Shown piece by piece: positions 49,187 to 58,029 of a stretch of DNA of 59,033 nt (its first letter is position 1; each line of letters starts with the position of its first letter). Where the stretch lies: positions 1 through 59,033 of the forward strand of contig JAAOIK010000016.1 of assembly GCA_015163855.1 (NCBI GenBank). Direction: 5' to 3'. The notes below the pieces were generated by a model. It did no database searches. It had not been told where the DNA came from and was given only the letters and a program-made list of their open reading frames with translations. The position numbers were made by a program, and so were the translations under genes. The stretch comes from Pseudobdellovibrionaceae bacterium. GTDB lineage: Bacteria > Bdellovibrionota > Bdellovibrionia > Bdellovibrionales > UBA1609.

Positions 49187-49915
49187 ATGGGAAAGGCTTG
49201 GAAAAATGCAGGCAAAGCAGTAAAGGCAGAAAAAAAAGGTAGAATTTTTACCAAACTTGCTCGTGAAATTTTAGTAGCTGCAAAATTGGGAGGAGTAGAC
49301 CCCGAGGGGAATGCTAGATTAAAAGCTGCTATTTCTGAAGCTAAGTCTTTGTCTTGCCCTAACGATACCATTGAGCGCGCTTTAAAAAGAGCTAGTGGTG
49401 ACACTGGCGATGCCACTATTGAAGAAAAAATTTATGAAGCTTTTGGCCCTCATCAAGTGGGTATTATTATTGAATGCCAAACCGATAATAAAAATCGCAC
49501 AGTTTCTGACTTAAAAACTTTATTAAGAAAAAATTCTGGCGCATGGGCAGAAAATGGCAGTGTTTCTTGGAATTTTAATAAAGTGGGAATGGTAGAGGCC
49601 AGCACTAAAAAAACGGTAAACGATATGGAAGAAGAAGCCATAGAGGTAGATGCTTCTGATGTAGAAACTGGTGAGTTTAGTGAGCAAGACCTTAATGTCG
49701 TTACCTCTTATTTATTTTATACCGACTTAAAGAACTTAGAGACCATGCAAAAAGCTTTAGTACAAAGAGAATGGGAAATTTTAAAAGCAGAGCCTGCTTA
49801 TAGGCCTAAGCAAGCTCCCGATTTAACAGAAGAACAACAAAAAGAAGTCTATCTTTTGCTGGAACAATTAGATGATTTTGAAGACAGTCGTAGAGTGTAT
49901 TCTAGTATTGATTAA
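49187..49915 (+). CDS. YebC/PmpR family protein (TACO1-like)
   Basis: 242-residue member of the YebC family, whose members act as transcription regulators or assist translation of difficult (proline-rich) stretches. The N-terminal motif is GKAWKNAGKAVKAEKKGRIF, more like the YeeN subgroup than GHSKWANIKH of classical YebC. The rest follows the family: TKLAREILVAAKLGG, NDTIERALKRASG, EAFGPHQVGIIIECQTDNKNRT, GAWAENGSVSWNF. AAGG lies 6 nt before the ATG. Its stop is only 2 nt from that of the convergent peptidase gene. Specific role undetermined. Confidence 0.9.
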   Translation: MGKAWKNAGKAVKAEKKGRIFTKLAREILVAAKLGGVDPEGNARLKAAISEAKSLSCPNDTIERALKRASGDTGDATIEEKIYEAFGPHQVGIIIECQTDNKNRTVSDLKTLLRKNSGAWAENGSVSWNFNKVGMVEASTKKTVNDMEEEAIEVDASDVETGEFSEQDLNVVTSYLFYTDLKNLETMQKALVQREWEILKAEPAYRPKQAPDLTEEQQKEVYLLLEQLDDFEDSRRVYSSID

Positions 49916-49917
49916 GT

Positions 49918-51927
49918 TTATTGCTTAATTCCATTCATACTTAAAAGCGCATCAATATCTGGCTCTCGCCCTCTAAAATCTTTAAACAATTCCATGGCGG
50001 GTTTTGCTCCGCCTTGGCTTAAGTAAGTCTTCAAAAATCGCTTACCAGTATTAACAGACAGCAAATTGGTTTTATTTTTTATACTTTCTTCTTTAAAGGC
50101 CATAAAAATATCTGCAGATAATACATCTGCCCATATATAACTGTAGTAACCAGAAGCATAACCTCCCGCAAAAATATGACCAAAGCTATTAGGGAATCGA
50201 TTGAAGTCAGGGGCCTTGCTAACAGAAACTTCTTCTCTAACTTTATTTAAAGTATCATAAACACCTTCGTTATATTTATGTAAACGAAGGTCAAATAAAC
50301 CCAGCTCTATTTGTTTTGCAAAAAATAATCCAATGTTATAATTTTTAGAGGCAATTAATGCATCAATTAAATGGTCGGATAAACTTTCTTTAGTTTTGTA
50401 ATGCTTAGAAAGCATTTTTAATACTTCTGGGTCCCAACAAAAATTTTCCATAAATTGGCTAGGGGCCTCAATGGCATCCCATTCTACTCCGCCGCCTCCA
50501 GATAAATCAAATTCAGAAATAGCACTTAATAAATGATGAATGCCATGACCAAATTCATGAAATAAAGTAATAACATCGTTGTGACTTAATAAAGCGGGTT
50601 GATTATTTACTCGAGGAGAAGCGTTACAAACCATGTAGGCAATAGCCTTTTGGTTTTTAGAGTAACTACTAAAAGAAGACATCCACGCACCAGAGCTTTT
50701 TCCAGAGCGGGCATAAAGGTCTAAATAAAATTTTGCAATATATTCACCAGCAGAAGAAAAAATTTCATACTCGGTTACATCGGGATGCCAAACATTTTTG
50801 TTTTCGGCTTTTTCTTTAATTTTTATATTGTATAAATTTTCTGTAATGTGAAATAAAGTTTTTATAACATGAGCATCATTAAAGTATTGTTTAATTTCTT
50901 CATTATCTACTTTAAACTTTTCTTTTTTAAATAGTTCTGCGTAATACGCTCTATCCCAATCTTGCATAACTAAGTTGTCTTTTGTTTTTGCAAACTGTTT
51001 TAAATCGTCGTATTCTTTTTTAGCCAGCGACTTTGTTTGTGCAGATAGTTTAGATAAAAAAGTATTAACTTCGGCAAAACCAGAGGCCATTTTACTGGCT
51101 AAAGAAAGTTCTACAAAACTTTCAAAACCTAAAATTTTGGCTTTAGCTTGTCTTAGCTCTAAAATTTCTTTCATTATGGGAAGGTTGTTCCATTTTTCAA
51201 AACCTTCTAGTTCGGAAGCAAGGCAGGAGGCTTTTTTAAAAACTTCTTCTTTTAAAGAAGAGTTTTTGCAATATTGCATAAGTGGCATCATAATAGGAGC
51301 ATCTAAAGTGATAAGCCAACCGTCTATCTTTTTTTCTTCAGCCTTTTGCTTCATTAAATCGAGCGTATTTTTGGGAGTGCCTTCTAGTTCTTTTAAATTA
51401 GTAACAGTTTTAGACCAAGATTGTCGAGAATCTAAAGTATTATTAGAAAATTGCGTTTCTAACTTAGACAATTTTTGAGCAATTGTATTAAATGTTTTTT
51501 TGTCTTCGTCTTTTAAGTGAACCCCGGAAAGTTTAAAGTGTTTTAGCGCTTCGGTGACTACGCGTTGTTGCACAAAAGTTAAATTTAAAAACTCTGCAGA
51601 GTTTTTAATACTATTGTAGGCATCAAAAATACCCTTATTTTGCGATCGCTCTAAAGAGTAGGTGACTACTAAAGGGCGTGCTTTTTTTACAACATTACGA
51701 ACTTCTGTAGAGTTTAAAACACCGTTATATAAGTTTAATGGCGAATAAAATAACTCTAATTCTTCGTCGGCATTAGATAATATCCTAACAAAATTATCAT
51801 AGTTAAAAGTGGATTGCTTTAAAGCCTCTGCTGTTACTTTTCGATTCTTTTCTAAAAGTGCTTCTAGTTTTTCTACGAAGGTTTCTATTTTAAACTCTTT
51901 AAAAGTAGTTAATTGAAAGTCAGACAT
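49918..51927 (-). CDS. M3 family zinc oligopeptidase (OpdA/Dcp-like)
   Basis: Cytoplasmic metallopeptidase that cleaves short peptides. The thermolysin-like zinc motif HEFGHGIHH lies near residues 457-465, with the third ligand Glu in GVEWDAIEAPSQFMENF (about 482-498) and the substrate-binding YASGYYSYIWADVLSAD near the C-terminus (about 602-618), both characteristic of M3A enzymes. Length 669 fits oligopeptidase A. No signal peptide. It would degrade peptides left by proteases or signal peptides; if the organism is predatory, prey peptides are also conceivable. Divergent from def. Confidence 0.9.
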   Translation of the reverse strand: MSDFQLTTFKEFKIETFVEKLEALLEKNRKVTAEALKQSTFNYDNFVRILSNADEELELFYSPLNLYNGVLNSTEVRNVVKKARPLVVTYSLERSQNKGIFDAYNSIKNSAEFLNLTFVQQRVVTEALKHFKLSGVHLKDEDKKTFNTIAQKLSKLETQFSNNTLDSRQSWSKTVTNLKELEGTPKNTLDLMKQKAEEKKIDGWLITLDAPIMMPLMQYCKNSSLKEEVFKKASCLASELEGFEKWNNLPIMKEILELRQAKAKILGFESFVELSLASKMASGFAEVNTFLSKLSAQTKSLAKKEYDDLKQFAKTKDNLVMQDWDRAYYAELFKKEKFKVDNEEIKQYFNDAHVIKTLFHITENLYNIKIKEKAENKNVWHPDVTEYEIFSSAGEYIAKFYLDLYARSGKSSGAWMSSFSSYSKNQKAIAYMVCNASPRVNNQPALLSHNDVITLFHEFGHGIHHLLSAISEFDLSGGGGVEWDAIEAPSQFMENFCWDPEVLKMLSKHYKTKESLSDHLIDALIASKNYNIGLFFAKQIELGLFDLRLHKYNEGVYDTLNKVREEVSVSKAPDFNRFPNSFGHIFAGGYASGYYSYIWADVLSADIFMAFKEESIKNKTNLLSVNTGKRFLKTYLSQGGAKPAMELFKDFRGREPDIDALLSMNGIKQ

Positions 51928-52027
51928 GTAAGGCTCCTGTTAGGTTTTTAAAAACAATATAGCACTATGAATTTATAGTCAATTTTTGTATTTTTGACTA
52001 TAAACAAGCAGTGTGTTATCACCACTT

Positions 52028-52687
52028 ATGGCTATTTTAGAAATATTAAAGTTCCCAGACGCTAGGCTAAAACAACTATCTAAAAAAGTAGAGACTATTT
52101 TAGACAACGACATAGTTTTGTCTGCAAGCATGTTAGAAACCATGTATAAATTTAGAGGTATTGGTTTGGCAGCTCCTCAAGTGGGCGAATTAAAACGCTT
52201 GCTGGTTATTGATGTTCGTTCTTCGCGTTATGATGATGTAAAAAGCGACACCCCCAACGAAGGCGACACTTCCAGCGAAGGCGACACTCCCAACGAAGGC
52301 GACACTCCCAACGAAGGCGACACTGAAGAAACGGGTTCTTATCAGTTAACCAACTTAGAAAAAAAAATTAATATGCCGTTAATTTTATTTAACCCAGAAA
52401 TTATAGAAAGCAAAGCAGTGACCACTTTTGACGAAGGCTGTTTAAGTGTTCCTGGTTATTATGAAACGGTAGAAAGAAAAAAGTGGGTTAAAGTAAAATA
52501 TCAAAATGAAAAAAGAGAAACTTGCACATTAGAAACCGATGGGTTATTGGCCATTTGTATTCAACATGAAATTGATCACTTAGATGGTAAATTATTTTTA
52601 GATAGACTAAGCTTTGTAAAATCCAAAAGATTAAAAGCAGAAATTAAAAAACAAGGTTATAACTTGGGCGGAACTGGCGAGTTATAA
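52028..52687 (+). CDS. def: Peptide deformylase with a repeat insertion
   Basis: Removes the formyl group from new polypeptides. I start at ATG 52028 (MAILEILKFPDARL, the standard PDF start); a GTG 15 nt earlier is less likely. Motif 1 GIGLAAPQVG (44-53), motif 2 EGCLS (136-140) with the metal Cys, and motif 3 HEIDH (180-184) are intact, so the enzyme should be active. Between strand LLVIDVRSS and LILFNPEII is an unusual acidic insert (about 70-107) made of GDTPNE repeats. It would be a surface loop. Fmt follows 2 nt later, the opposite activity of the formyl cycle. Confidence 0.93.
   Translation: MAILEILKFPDARLKQLSKKVETILDNDIVLSASMLETMYKFRGIGLAAPQVGELKRLLVIDVRSSRYDDVKSDTPNEGDTSSEGDTPNEGDTPNEGDTEETGSYQLTNLEKKINMPLILFNPEIIESKAVTTFDEGCLSVPGYYETVERKKWVKVKYQNEKRETCTLETDGLLAICIQHEIDHLDGKLFLDRLSFVKSKRLKAEIKKQGYNLGGTGEL
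52244..52330 (+). repeat. 18-nt in-frame minisatellite inside def
   Basis: Four units of GGCGACACTCCCAACGAA (first and second with changes) at 52244-52315 and a fifth partial unit to about 52330 encode GDTPNE/GDTSSE. It is richer in GC than the flanking coding sequence. Confidence 0.9.
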
Positions 52688-52689
52688 TT

Positions 52690-53667
52690 ATGAAAATAAA
52701 AATAATTTTTTTAGGCACAACAGATTTTGCAGTTTATCAATTACAAGCATTACAAAAATCTCATATATACGAAGTGGTAATGGTAGTGAGCCAGCCTGAC
52801 AGAAAAGCTGGCAGGTCTATGCAATTGCAGCAAAGTGCTGTTAAGCAGTATGCTATACAAAATAATTTACCAGTTATAACTCCACAAAAAATGAACATGG
52901 CTTTAGATGAAATAAAACACTTAAACGCAGAGGCCGCGGTGGTTGTGGCTTACGGGCAAATTTTATCACAAGATTTTTTAAATCTATACCCTCAAAAAGT
53001 AGTAAATTTACACGCAAGCTTGCTTCCTAGATGGAGGGGTGCTGCCCCTATACAAAGAGCTATTATGGCGGGTGATACAGTCACAGGAGTTAGTTTGCAA
53101 GTAATGGCCAAGGCTTTAGATGCTGGAGATATTATTGGAGAAAAAAAAATAGAAATAGAAAAAAATATAAACTCCATTGATTTGCATGAAAAATTAAAGT
53201 GCTTAGCCCCTCAATTATTATTAGAAGATTTAAAAACCTATTTACACTCTCCAAAAAAAATACAACTAACTAAGCAAAATGCAGACTTAGTAACTTATGC
53301 TGATAAAATTGAAAAAGCGGAACAGAAAATAGATTGGAGCTTGCCTGCAAAAGACTTGCACAACTTTGTAAGGGGCTTGGCTTTAAATCGAGGTGTTAGC
53401 TGTAGTTTTAAAAACAAAGAAGCTGTTTTAACTTGTAAAATTCACAAGACCGAAAAGGGAAAACTGCCTTCTGTTTTAGAAGAAAATCTTTTTCCAGGGT
53501 CTGTGGTAAGTTTAGATAAAGAGGGTTTTGCCATCGTCTGTGGAAAGGAAGAAAATTCTTTAACCTATTTAAAAATAGTAGAAGTACAATTGCCCTCGCG
53601 CCCAAAAATATCCACCAAAGCCTTTTTAAAGCAAAATTTAATCACAGAAAAAACCCAATTTTTATAA
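52690..53667 (+). CDS. fmt: Methionyl-tRNA formyltransferase
   Basis: Formylates initiator Met-tRNA. The formyltransferase domain has GTTDFAVYQLQAL (about 8-20), the catalytic set NLHASLLPRWRGAAPIQRAI (about 107-126, with His and the SLLP loop) and QVMAKALDAGDI (about 139-150, catalytic Asp). The C-terminal OB-like tRNA-binding domain (about 208-325) is present. 325 residues is slightly long but normal. Paired with def in the usual order. Confidence 0.95.
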   Translation: MKIKIIFLGTTDFAVYQLQALQKSHIYEVVMVVSQPDRKAGRSMQLQQSAVKQYAIQNNLPVITPQKMNMALDEIKHLNAEAAVVVAYGQILSQDFLNLYPQKVVNLHASLLPRWRGAAPIQRAIMAGDTVTGVSLQVMAKALDAGDIIGEKKIEIEKNINSIDLHEKLKCLAPQLLLEDLKTYLHSPKKIQLTKQNADLVTYADKIEKAEQKIDWSLPAKDLHNFVRGLALNRGVSCSFKNKEAVLTCKIHKTEKGKLPSVLEENLFPGSVVSLDKEGFAIVCGKEENSLTYLKIVEVQLPSRPKISTKAFLKQNLITEKTQFL

Positions 53668-53838
53668 GCCGGTTATATAACTTGTGCTTCAATGTTTTAC
53701 AGGGCCCAAAGCGGCTTTAATAAGCCCATTATAGAAAAAACAGCTTGTGTGAAACGGGCATTTTACGCAATCCACAAAAGTAGATTTTAATAAAAAAACC
53801 TCTCCACAAAACCAAGAAAAACTGATATATGGCAAGGT
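53668..53838 (+). promoter_or_regulatory. metK leader region with alternative GGGC/GCCC pairings
   Basis: 171 nt between fmt and metK. GGGC at 53702-53705 and GGGC at 53756-53759 can each pair with GCCC at 53724-53727, which would be mutually exclusive. The metK start has only AAGG one nt ahead, a poor ribosome site. I do not recognise any named SAM riboswitch here. The evidence is thin. Confidence 0.25.
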
Positions 53839-55014
53839 ATGTCAAATTATGTATTTACCAGCGAATCGGTTTCGGAAGGTCACCCCGATAAGGTAGCCGA
53901 TCAAATTAGTGATGGTGTTTTAGATGCCTACTTAAAACAAGACCCTTTAAGTCGAGTGGCTTGTGAAACCATGATCACCAAAGATTTACTAGTAATTGGA
54001 GGGGAGGTTACCTCTAAAGCAAAAGTAAATATAGAAGAAGTGAGTAAAAATATTGTTAAAGATATTGGCTACACCAGCGAAGAAGAAGGTTTTGATATTA
54101 ACTCTTGTAAAGTTATTGTGTCTTTAAATTCACAAAGCCCCGATATTGCTTTGGGAGTAGATGCAAAAACACAAAGTGATGGTGAGCAAGGTGCAGGAGA
54201 TCAAGGTTTAATGTTTGGGTATGCCAATGTGGAAACCAAGGAGTACATGCCCTTAAGTATTTCTTTGTCTCATCAATTAGTTAAAAAATTAGCTAAGATG
54301 CGAAAATCTAAAGTTGTTAATTTTTTACGCCCTGATAGTAAAAGCCAAGTTTCTGTGGAGTATGCAGATGGACAAATAAAACGCATTGAAAGTATTGTTT
54401 TATCCACTCAACACAACGAAGAGGTTGATCAAAAACAGATTGTTGATTTGGTAAGAGATCAGCTTATTCCCTCTGTGGTGCCAAAAGAGTTAATAGATAA
54501 TAACACACATTTTTTTATTAACCCCACAGGTAGATTTGTGGTGGGAGGCCCCAAAGGAGACTGCGGTTTAACGGGCAGAAAAATTATTGTAGATACTTAT
54601 GGAGGGCACGGCTCTCATGGAGGAGGGGCTTTTTCTGGTAAAGATTTAAGTAAGGTGGACAGGTCGGCCTCTTATGCTGCTCGCCATATTGCTAAAAATA
54701 TTGTAGCAGCAGGTTTGGCTAAAAAATGTTTAATACAATTGTCCTACGCTATTGGTGTGGCAGCGCCAGTTAGTTTAATGTTACAAACTTATGGAACAGC
54801 TACTGTGAGTGAAAATCTTTTAGCTAAAGCGGTGCAGGAGGTTTGGGATTTAAAACCTTCGAGCATTATTACTTTTTTTGATTTGCTAAAACCCCGTTAC
54901 TTAAAAACAGCAGCTTATGGTCATTTTGGAAGGTCAGAGCCAGAATTTTCTTGGGAACTTTTAAATAAAGTAGAAGAATTAAAAGATAGAGTAAAGCATT
55001 TGCAGCAACAGTAA
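53839..55014 (+). CDS. metK: S-adenosylmethionine synthase
   Basis: Makes S-adenosylmethionine from methionine and ATP. The protein starts YVFTSESVSEGHPDKVADQISD (about 4-25, shown in part; His in GHPDK is catalytic), then GEVTSK, GAGDQGLMFGYA (about 113-124), NPTGRFVVGGPKGDCGLTGRKI in the middle (about 230) and the P-loop-like GGGAFSGKDLSKVDRSA (about 260). 391 residues is typical. Followed 25 nt later by a small ribbon-helix-helix gene with an AAGGAGAG site. Confidence 0.97.
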   Translation: MSNYVFTSESVSEGHPDKVADQISDGVLDAYLKQDPLSRVACETMITKDLLVIGGEVTSKAKVNIEEVSKNIVKDIGYTSEEEGFDINSCKVIVSLNSQSPDIALGVDAKTQSDGEQGAGDQGLMFGYANVETKEYMPLSISLSHQLVKKLAKMRKSKVVNFLRPDSKSQVSVEYADGQIKRIESIVLSTQHNEEVDQKQIVDLVRDQLIPSVVPKELIDNNTHFFINPTGRFVVGGPKGDCGLTGRKIIVDTYGGHGSHGGGAFSGKDLSKVDRSASYAARHIAKNIVAAGLAKKCLIQLSYAIGVAAPVSLMLQTYGTATVSENLLAKAVQEVWDLKPSSIITFFDLLKPRYLKTAAYGHFGRSEPEFSWELLNKVEELKDRVKHLQQQ

Positions 55015-55038
55015 AATAATATTTTAAAAGGAGAGTAG

Positions 55039-55239
55039 ATGTCTAAAAAAATTGCAACAACAGTGTATTTAACCGAGCAGCAGTTAAAGCAATTAAAAGA
55101 GTTAAACTGTAAAACAAAAGTTCCTGTGGCCGAATATATTCGACAAGGTGTCGACCAAGTTTTAATTCAGTATAAAGAACACCTTTCTGGACAGTTAGAG
55201 TTAAATTTACTTCCTCAAAAAGCTGATTTTGGAAACTAA
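55039..55239 (+). CDS. Small ribbon-helix-helix protein
   Basis: 66 residues. An N-terminal strand (KIATTVYLTEQQ) is followed by helix one (QQLKQLKELNCKT) and helix two (VAEYIRQGVDQVLIQY), the CopG/Arc-type DNA-binding dimer fold, with a short tail LELNLLPQKADFGN. Such proteins are small repressors or antitoxins. There is no toxin gene beside it; its neighbours are metK and lepA. AAGGAGAG precedes the ATG. Control of metK or itself is possible, by analogy with MetJ, but not shown. Confidence 0.8.
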   Translation: MSKKIATTVYLTEQQLKQLKELNCKTKVPVAEYIRQGVDQVLIQYKEHLSGQLELNLLPQKADFGN

Positions 55240-55295
55240 CTTTTTTTCAAAGCTAAGTAAAAAGTTAAGATGTATACTACTGGTTTAATACAAAC

Positions 55296-57110
55296 ATGAA
55301 TAAAGCTTTAATTCGCAATTTTTCTATTATTGCTCATATCGACCATGGAAAGTCTACGCTAGCTGATGCTTTAATGCAGGTAACTGGTGCCGTATCAGAC
55401 AGAAATCGCAAAGAGCAATTTTTGGATCAAATGGATATCGAAAGAGAGCGGGGCATTACTATCAAAGCCCAAACGGTTCGCTTAAACCATAAAGCTAAAG
55501 ACGGAAAAACTTACCAGCTAAATTTAATTGATACTCCAGGACATGTGGACTTTGCTTACGAAGTTTCTCGTTCTTTAAAAGCTTGTGAGGGAGTGATTTT
55601 AGTAGTGGATGCAGCCCAAGGAGTGGAAGCACAAACATTAGCTAATGTGTATATGGCCATTGAACACAATTTAGAAATTATTGTAGTACTTAACAAAGTA
55701 GACCTTCCTGCAGCTGATGTGGAGGGGGTAAAGTTGCAAGTGGAAGAGGCTATTGGCTTAGACACTAGTGATGCTTTATTAGTTAGCGCAAAAAATTTAG
55801 TGGGAATAGATGAAGTTTTAGAAAGAGTTGTTACTAAAATTCCAGCGCCAAAAATGAATCCTTCAAAAGCTTTACGAGCTTTAGTTTTTGATTCTTGGTT
55901 TGATATTTATCAAGGGGTAGTTATTCTTTGCCGCATAGTCGATGGCCACTTAAAAAAGGGAGATCGTATTTTATTTATGAATACTAATCAAGACTATGAA
56001 GTTTTAAAATTAGGATTTTTTTCTCCTTTTCCAGAAAACACATTACAGTTACAGCAGGGAGAGGTGGGTTTTTTAATTTGTGGAATTAAAACCATAAAAG
56101 GTGTGCAGGTGGGCGACACGGTTACTCATAAATCTTCGGCAGGCTTAGAGCAAGCAACAACCGCTTTAGATGGCTTTAAGCAAGTAAAGCCCATGGTTTT
56201 TTCTGGCCTTTTTCCTGTGGAGGCGCCCGATTACGAAGACCTAAAGCTGGCCTTAGAAAAACTATCTTTAAATGATTCTAGTTTTACCTATGAAGTAGAA
56301 AGTTCGGGAGCATTAGGCTTTGGTTTTCGTTGTGGTTTTTTAGGTTTATTACATATGGAAATTGTTCGCGAAAGATTAGAAAGAGAATTTGATTTGCATT
56401 TAATTTCCACAGCACCTTCGGTAGTTTACAAATTGCATCCTACTAAAGGAGAATCTTTTGAACTAGAAAACCCAGCAGATATGCCAGAGGTTTCTAAAAT
56501 TGAATATATGGAAGAGCCTTTTGTAAAAGTAAGTATTCATACGCCAGCAGATTTTGTGGGTACTATTTTAAAATTATGTGAAAGAAAAAGGGGAACGCAA
56601 ATTAATATGGAATACATTGCGGGAAACAGAGTGGTTATTGATTACAAGCTTCCCTTAAATGAAATGATTTTAGATTTTTATGATCAGTTAAAATCTTTAT
56701 CTAAAGGTTACGCCTCTTTAGAGTATGAATTTTTAGAATATGCACAGGCGGATTTAGTGAAGTTAGATATTTTACTAAATGGTGAGTCTGTAGACGCCTT
56801 ATCTGCTATTGTACACAAAAGTCAGGCCGACACTAAGGGTCGGTTTTTGGCAAAAAAATTAAAAGAGCTAATACCTAGGCAACAGTATCAAATTGCCATT
56901 CAAGCCGCTGTGGGGGCAAAAATTTTAGCCAGAGAAAGTTTAGGTGCCTTAAGAAAAGATGTAACCGCTAAATGCTATGGTGGGGATATTAGTAGAAAAA
57001 GAAAGTTGCTTGAAAAACAAAAAGCAGGTAAAAAAAGAATGAAGCAAGTAGGAAAAGTCAGTGTTCCTCAAGAAGCCTTTTTGGCTATCTTAAAAACTAC
57101 AGAAAATTAA
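55296..57110 (+). CDS. lepA: Elongation factor 4 (LepA)
   Basis: Ribosome-associated GTPase. The G domain has [12 protein letters not shown] (about 12-23), the effector [10 protein letters not shown] (about 48-57), DTPGHVDF (about 78-85) and NKVD (about 132-135). EF-G-like domains II, III and V follow, then the LepA-specific C-terminal domain with [20 protein letters not shown] near 561-580. 604 residues is normal. A TATACT box lies 18 nt before the ATG and no clear Shine-Dalgarno. The stop TAA overlaps an ATG that could begin lepB. Confidence 0.98.
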   Translation: MNKALIRNFSIIAHIDHGKSTLADALMQVTGAVSDRNRKEQFLDQMDIERERGITIKAQTVRLNHKAKDGKTYQLNLIDTPGHVDFAYEVSRSLKACEGVILVVDAAQGVEAQTLANVYMAIEHNLEIIVVLNKVDLPAADVEGVKLQVEEAIGLDTSDALLVSAKNLVGIDEVLERVVTKIPAPKMNPSKALRALVFDSWFDIYQGVVILCRIVDGHLKKGDRILFMNTNQDYEVLKLGFFSPFPENTLQLQQGEVGFLICGIKTIKGVQVGDTVTHKSSAGLEQATTALDGFKQVKPMVFSGLFPVEAPDYEDLKLALEKLSLNDSSFTYEVESSGALGFGFRCGFLGLLHMEIVRERLEREFDLHLISTAPSVVYKLHPTKGESFELENPADMPEVSKIEYMEEPFVKVSIHTPADFVGTILKLCERKRGTQINMEYIAGNRVVIDYKLPLNEMILDFYDQLKSLSKGYASLEYEFLEYAQADLVKLDILLNGESVDALSAIVHKSQADTKGRFLAKKLKELIPRQQYQIAIQAAVGAKILARESLGALRKDVTAKCYGGDISRKRKLLEKQKAGKKRMKQVGKVSVPQEAFLAILKTTEN

Positions 57111-57121
57111 TGGAGAAGACA

Positions 57122-57898
57122 ATGGGTAAACAGAGAAATAAAATTAAAAATACTTTTTGGACAGAGGGTTTTGGCTCAATATTGATTGCTGTTTTGGTTG
57201 CCCTAACTTTGCGTTGGTCTTTACTAGAGGCTTTTGTTATTCCTTCAGGAAGTATGTTGCCCACTTTATTGGTGCATGATCATATTTTTGTAAATAAAAT
57301 TATTTATGGCATTCGTTGGCCATTTACTAAAAAGTGGATTACCAGATTTGCTAACCCTAAAAGGGGCGAGGTGATGGTTTTTCGTTATCCAGAAAACCCC
57401 TCAGTATATTATATCAAAAGAGTAATTGGTGTCCCAGGGGACCGGGTTTTTTACGAAAGTGGAGATTTATATATTAATGATATTTTAATTCCCAAAACAG
57501 TTCCTGTGGGAAGAGTAAAGGCAGAGCTGGATTGGGTTGATAAAAATGCTATAAATTCTACGGGAGAAAGTTTTAGTTTCTTTACTCACTGGGAAGAAAA
57601 CATTGATGGACATGCTCATAGTATTTTATTAAGAAATCAGCAAAGAGATGCTGCTTATGGATCTTCTTACGGGCCTTATGAAGTTCCAAAGGGACATTAC
57701 TTTATGATGGGTGACAATAGAGATGGCTCTCAAGATTCTCGTTTTTGGAGAGAAGATAAACGCTTTGTTCCTGAGGCTAATTTAATAGGCAGGGCTTTAG
57801 TAGTTTGGTTAAGTTGCGAAAAAACTTTACCATTAATTTCTTTTTTGTGTGACCCTTTAGAGCTTAGGTGGAAACGGTTTTTTCATATGATAAAATAA
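57122..57898 (+). CDS. lepB: Signal peptidase I
   Basis: Inner-membrane serine protease that removes signal peptides from exported proteins. I prefer the ATG at 57122 because GGAG lies 6 nt before it; the ATG at 57110, overlapping the lepA stop, is the alternative. After one N-terminal membrane segment come box B with the catalytic Ser, FVIPSGSMLPTLL (about 35-47), box C, box D with the catalytic Lys in YYIKRVIGVPGDRV (about 94-107), and box E GDNRDGSQDSRFW (about 194-206). 258 residues is normal. The product would process the many signal-peptide proteins of this window. Confidence 0.95.
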   Translation: MGKQRNKIKNTFWTEGFGSILIAVLVALTLRWSLLEAFVIPSGSMLPTLLVHDHIFVNKIIYGIRWPFTKKWITRFANPKRGEVMVFRYPENPSVYYIKRVIGVPGDRVFYESGDLYINDILIPKTVPVGRVKAELDWVDKNAINSTGESFSFFTHWEENIDGHAHSILLRNQQRDAAYGSSYGPYEVPKGHYFMMGDNRDGSQDSRFWREDKRFVPEANLIGRALVVWLSCEKTLPLISFLCDPLELRWKRFFHMIK

Positions 57899-58029
57899 TT
57901 TTTTCTTGAGCGCAGACGAAATGGCAAGTTGACACTTTTGCTCAGGCATCCCTTTGGGCTGAGTCGCAGAAGTTCCAGTTTGCTACCTTTGCACTGAAGA
58001 AAAATTATGGTTTTTTTAGGAGATCGACT
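57899..58029 (+). promoter_or_regulatory. pyrB leader, GC-richer than its flanks, hairpin-prone
   Basis: 131 nt between lepB and pyrB. A CTCAG...CTGAG hairpin with an inner CCC/GGG lies at about 57941-57963, and CAGT/ACTG can pair near 57977-57997. A TTGACA lies at 57932-57937 but no matching -10 follows at 17 nt. A short T-run precedes the AGGAG site. No known pyrimidine-leader family is recognised. Confidence 0.3.

Noticed and set aside
50975-51478. 167-codon plus-strand frame inside the M3 peptidase gene.
   Set aside because: It is a shadow of a well-supported peptidase; no signature of its own.
55039-55239. RHH protein as the antitoxin of a toxin-antitoxin pair.
   Set aside because: No small toxin gene lies on either side; metK and lepA are housekeeping genes.
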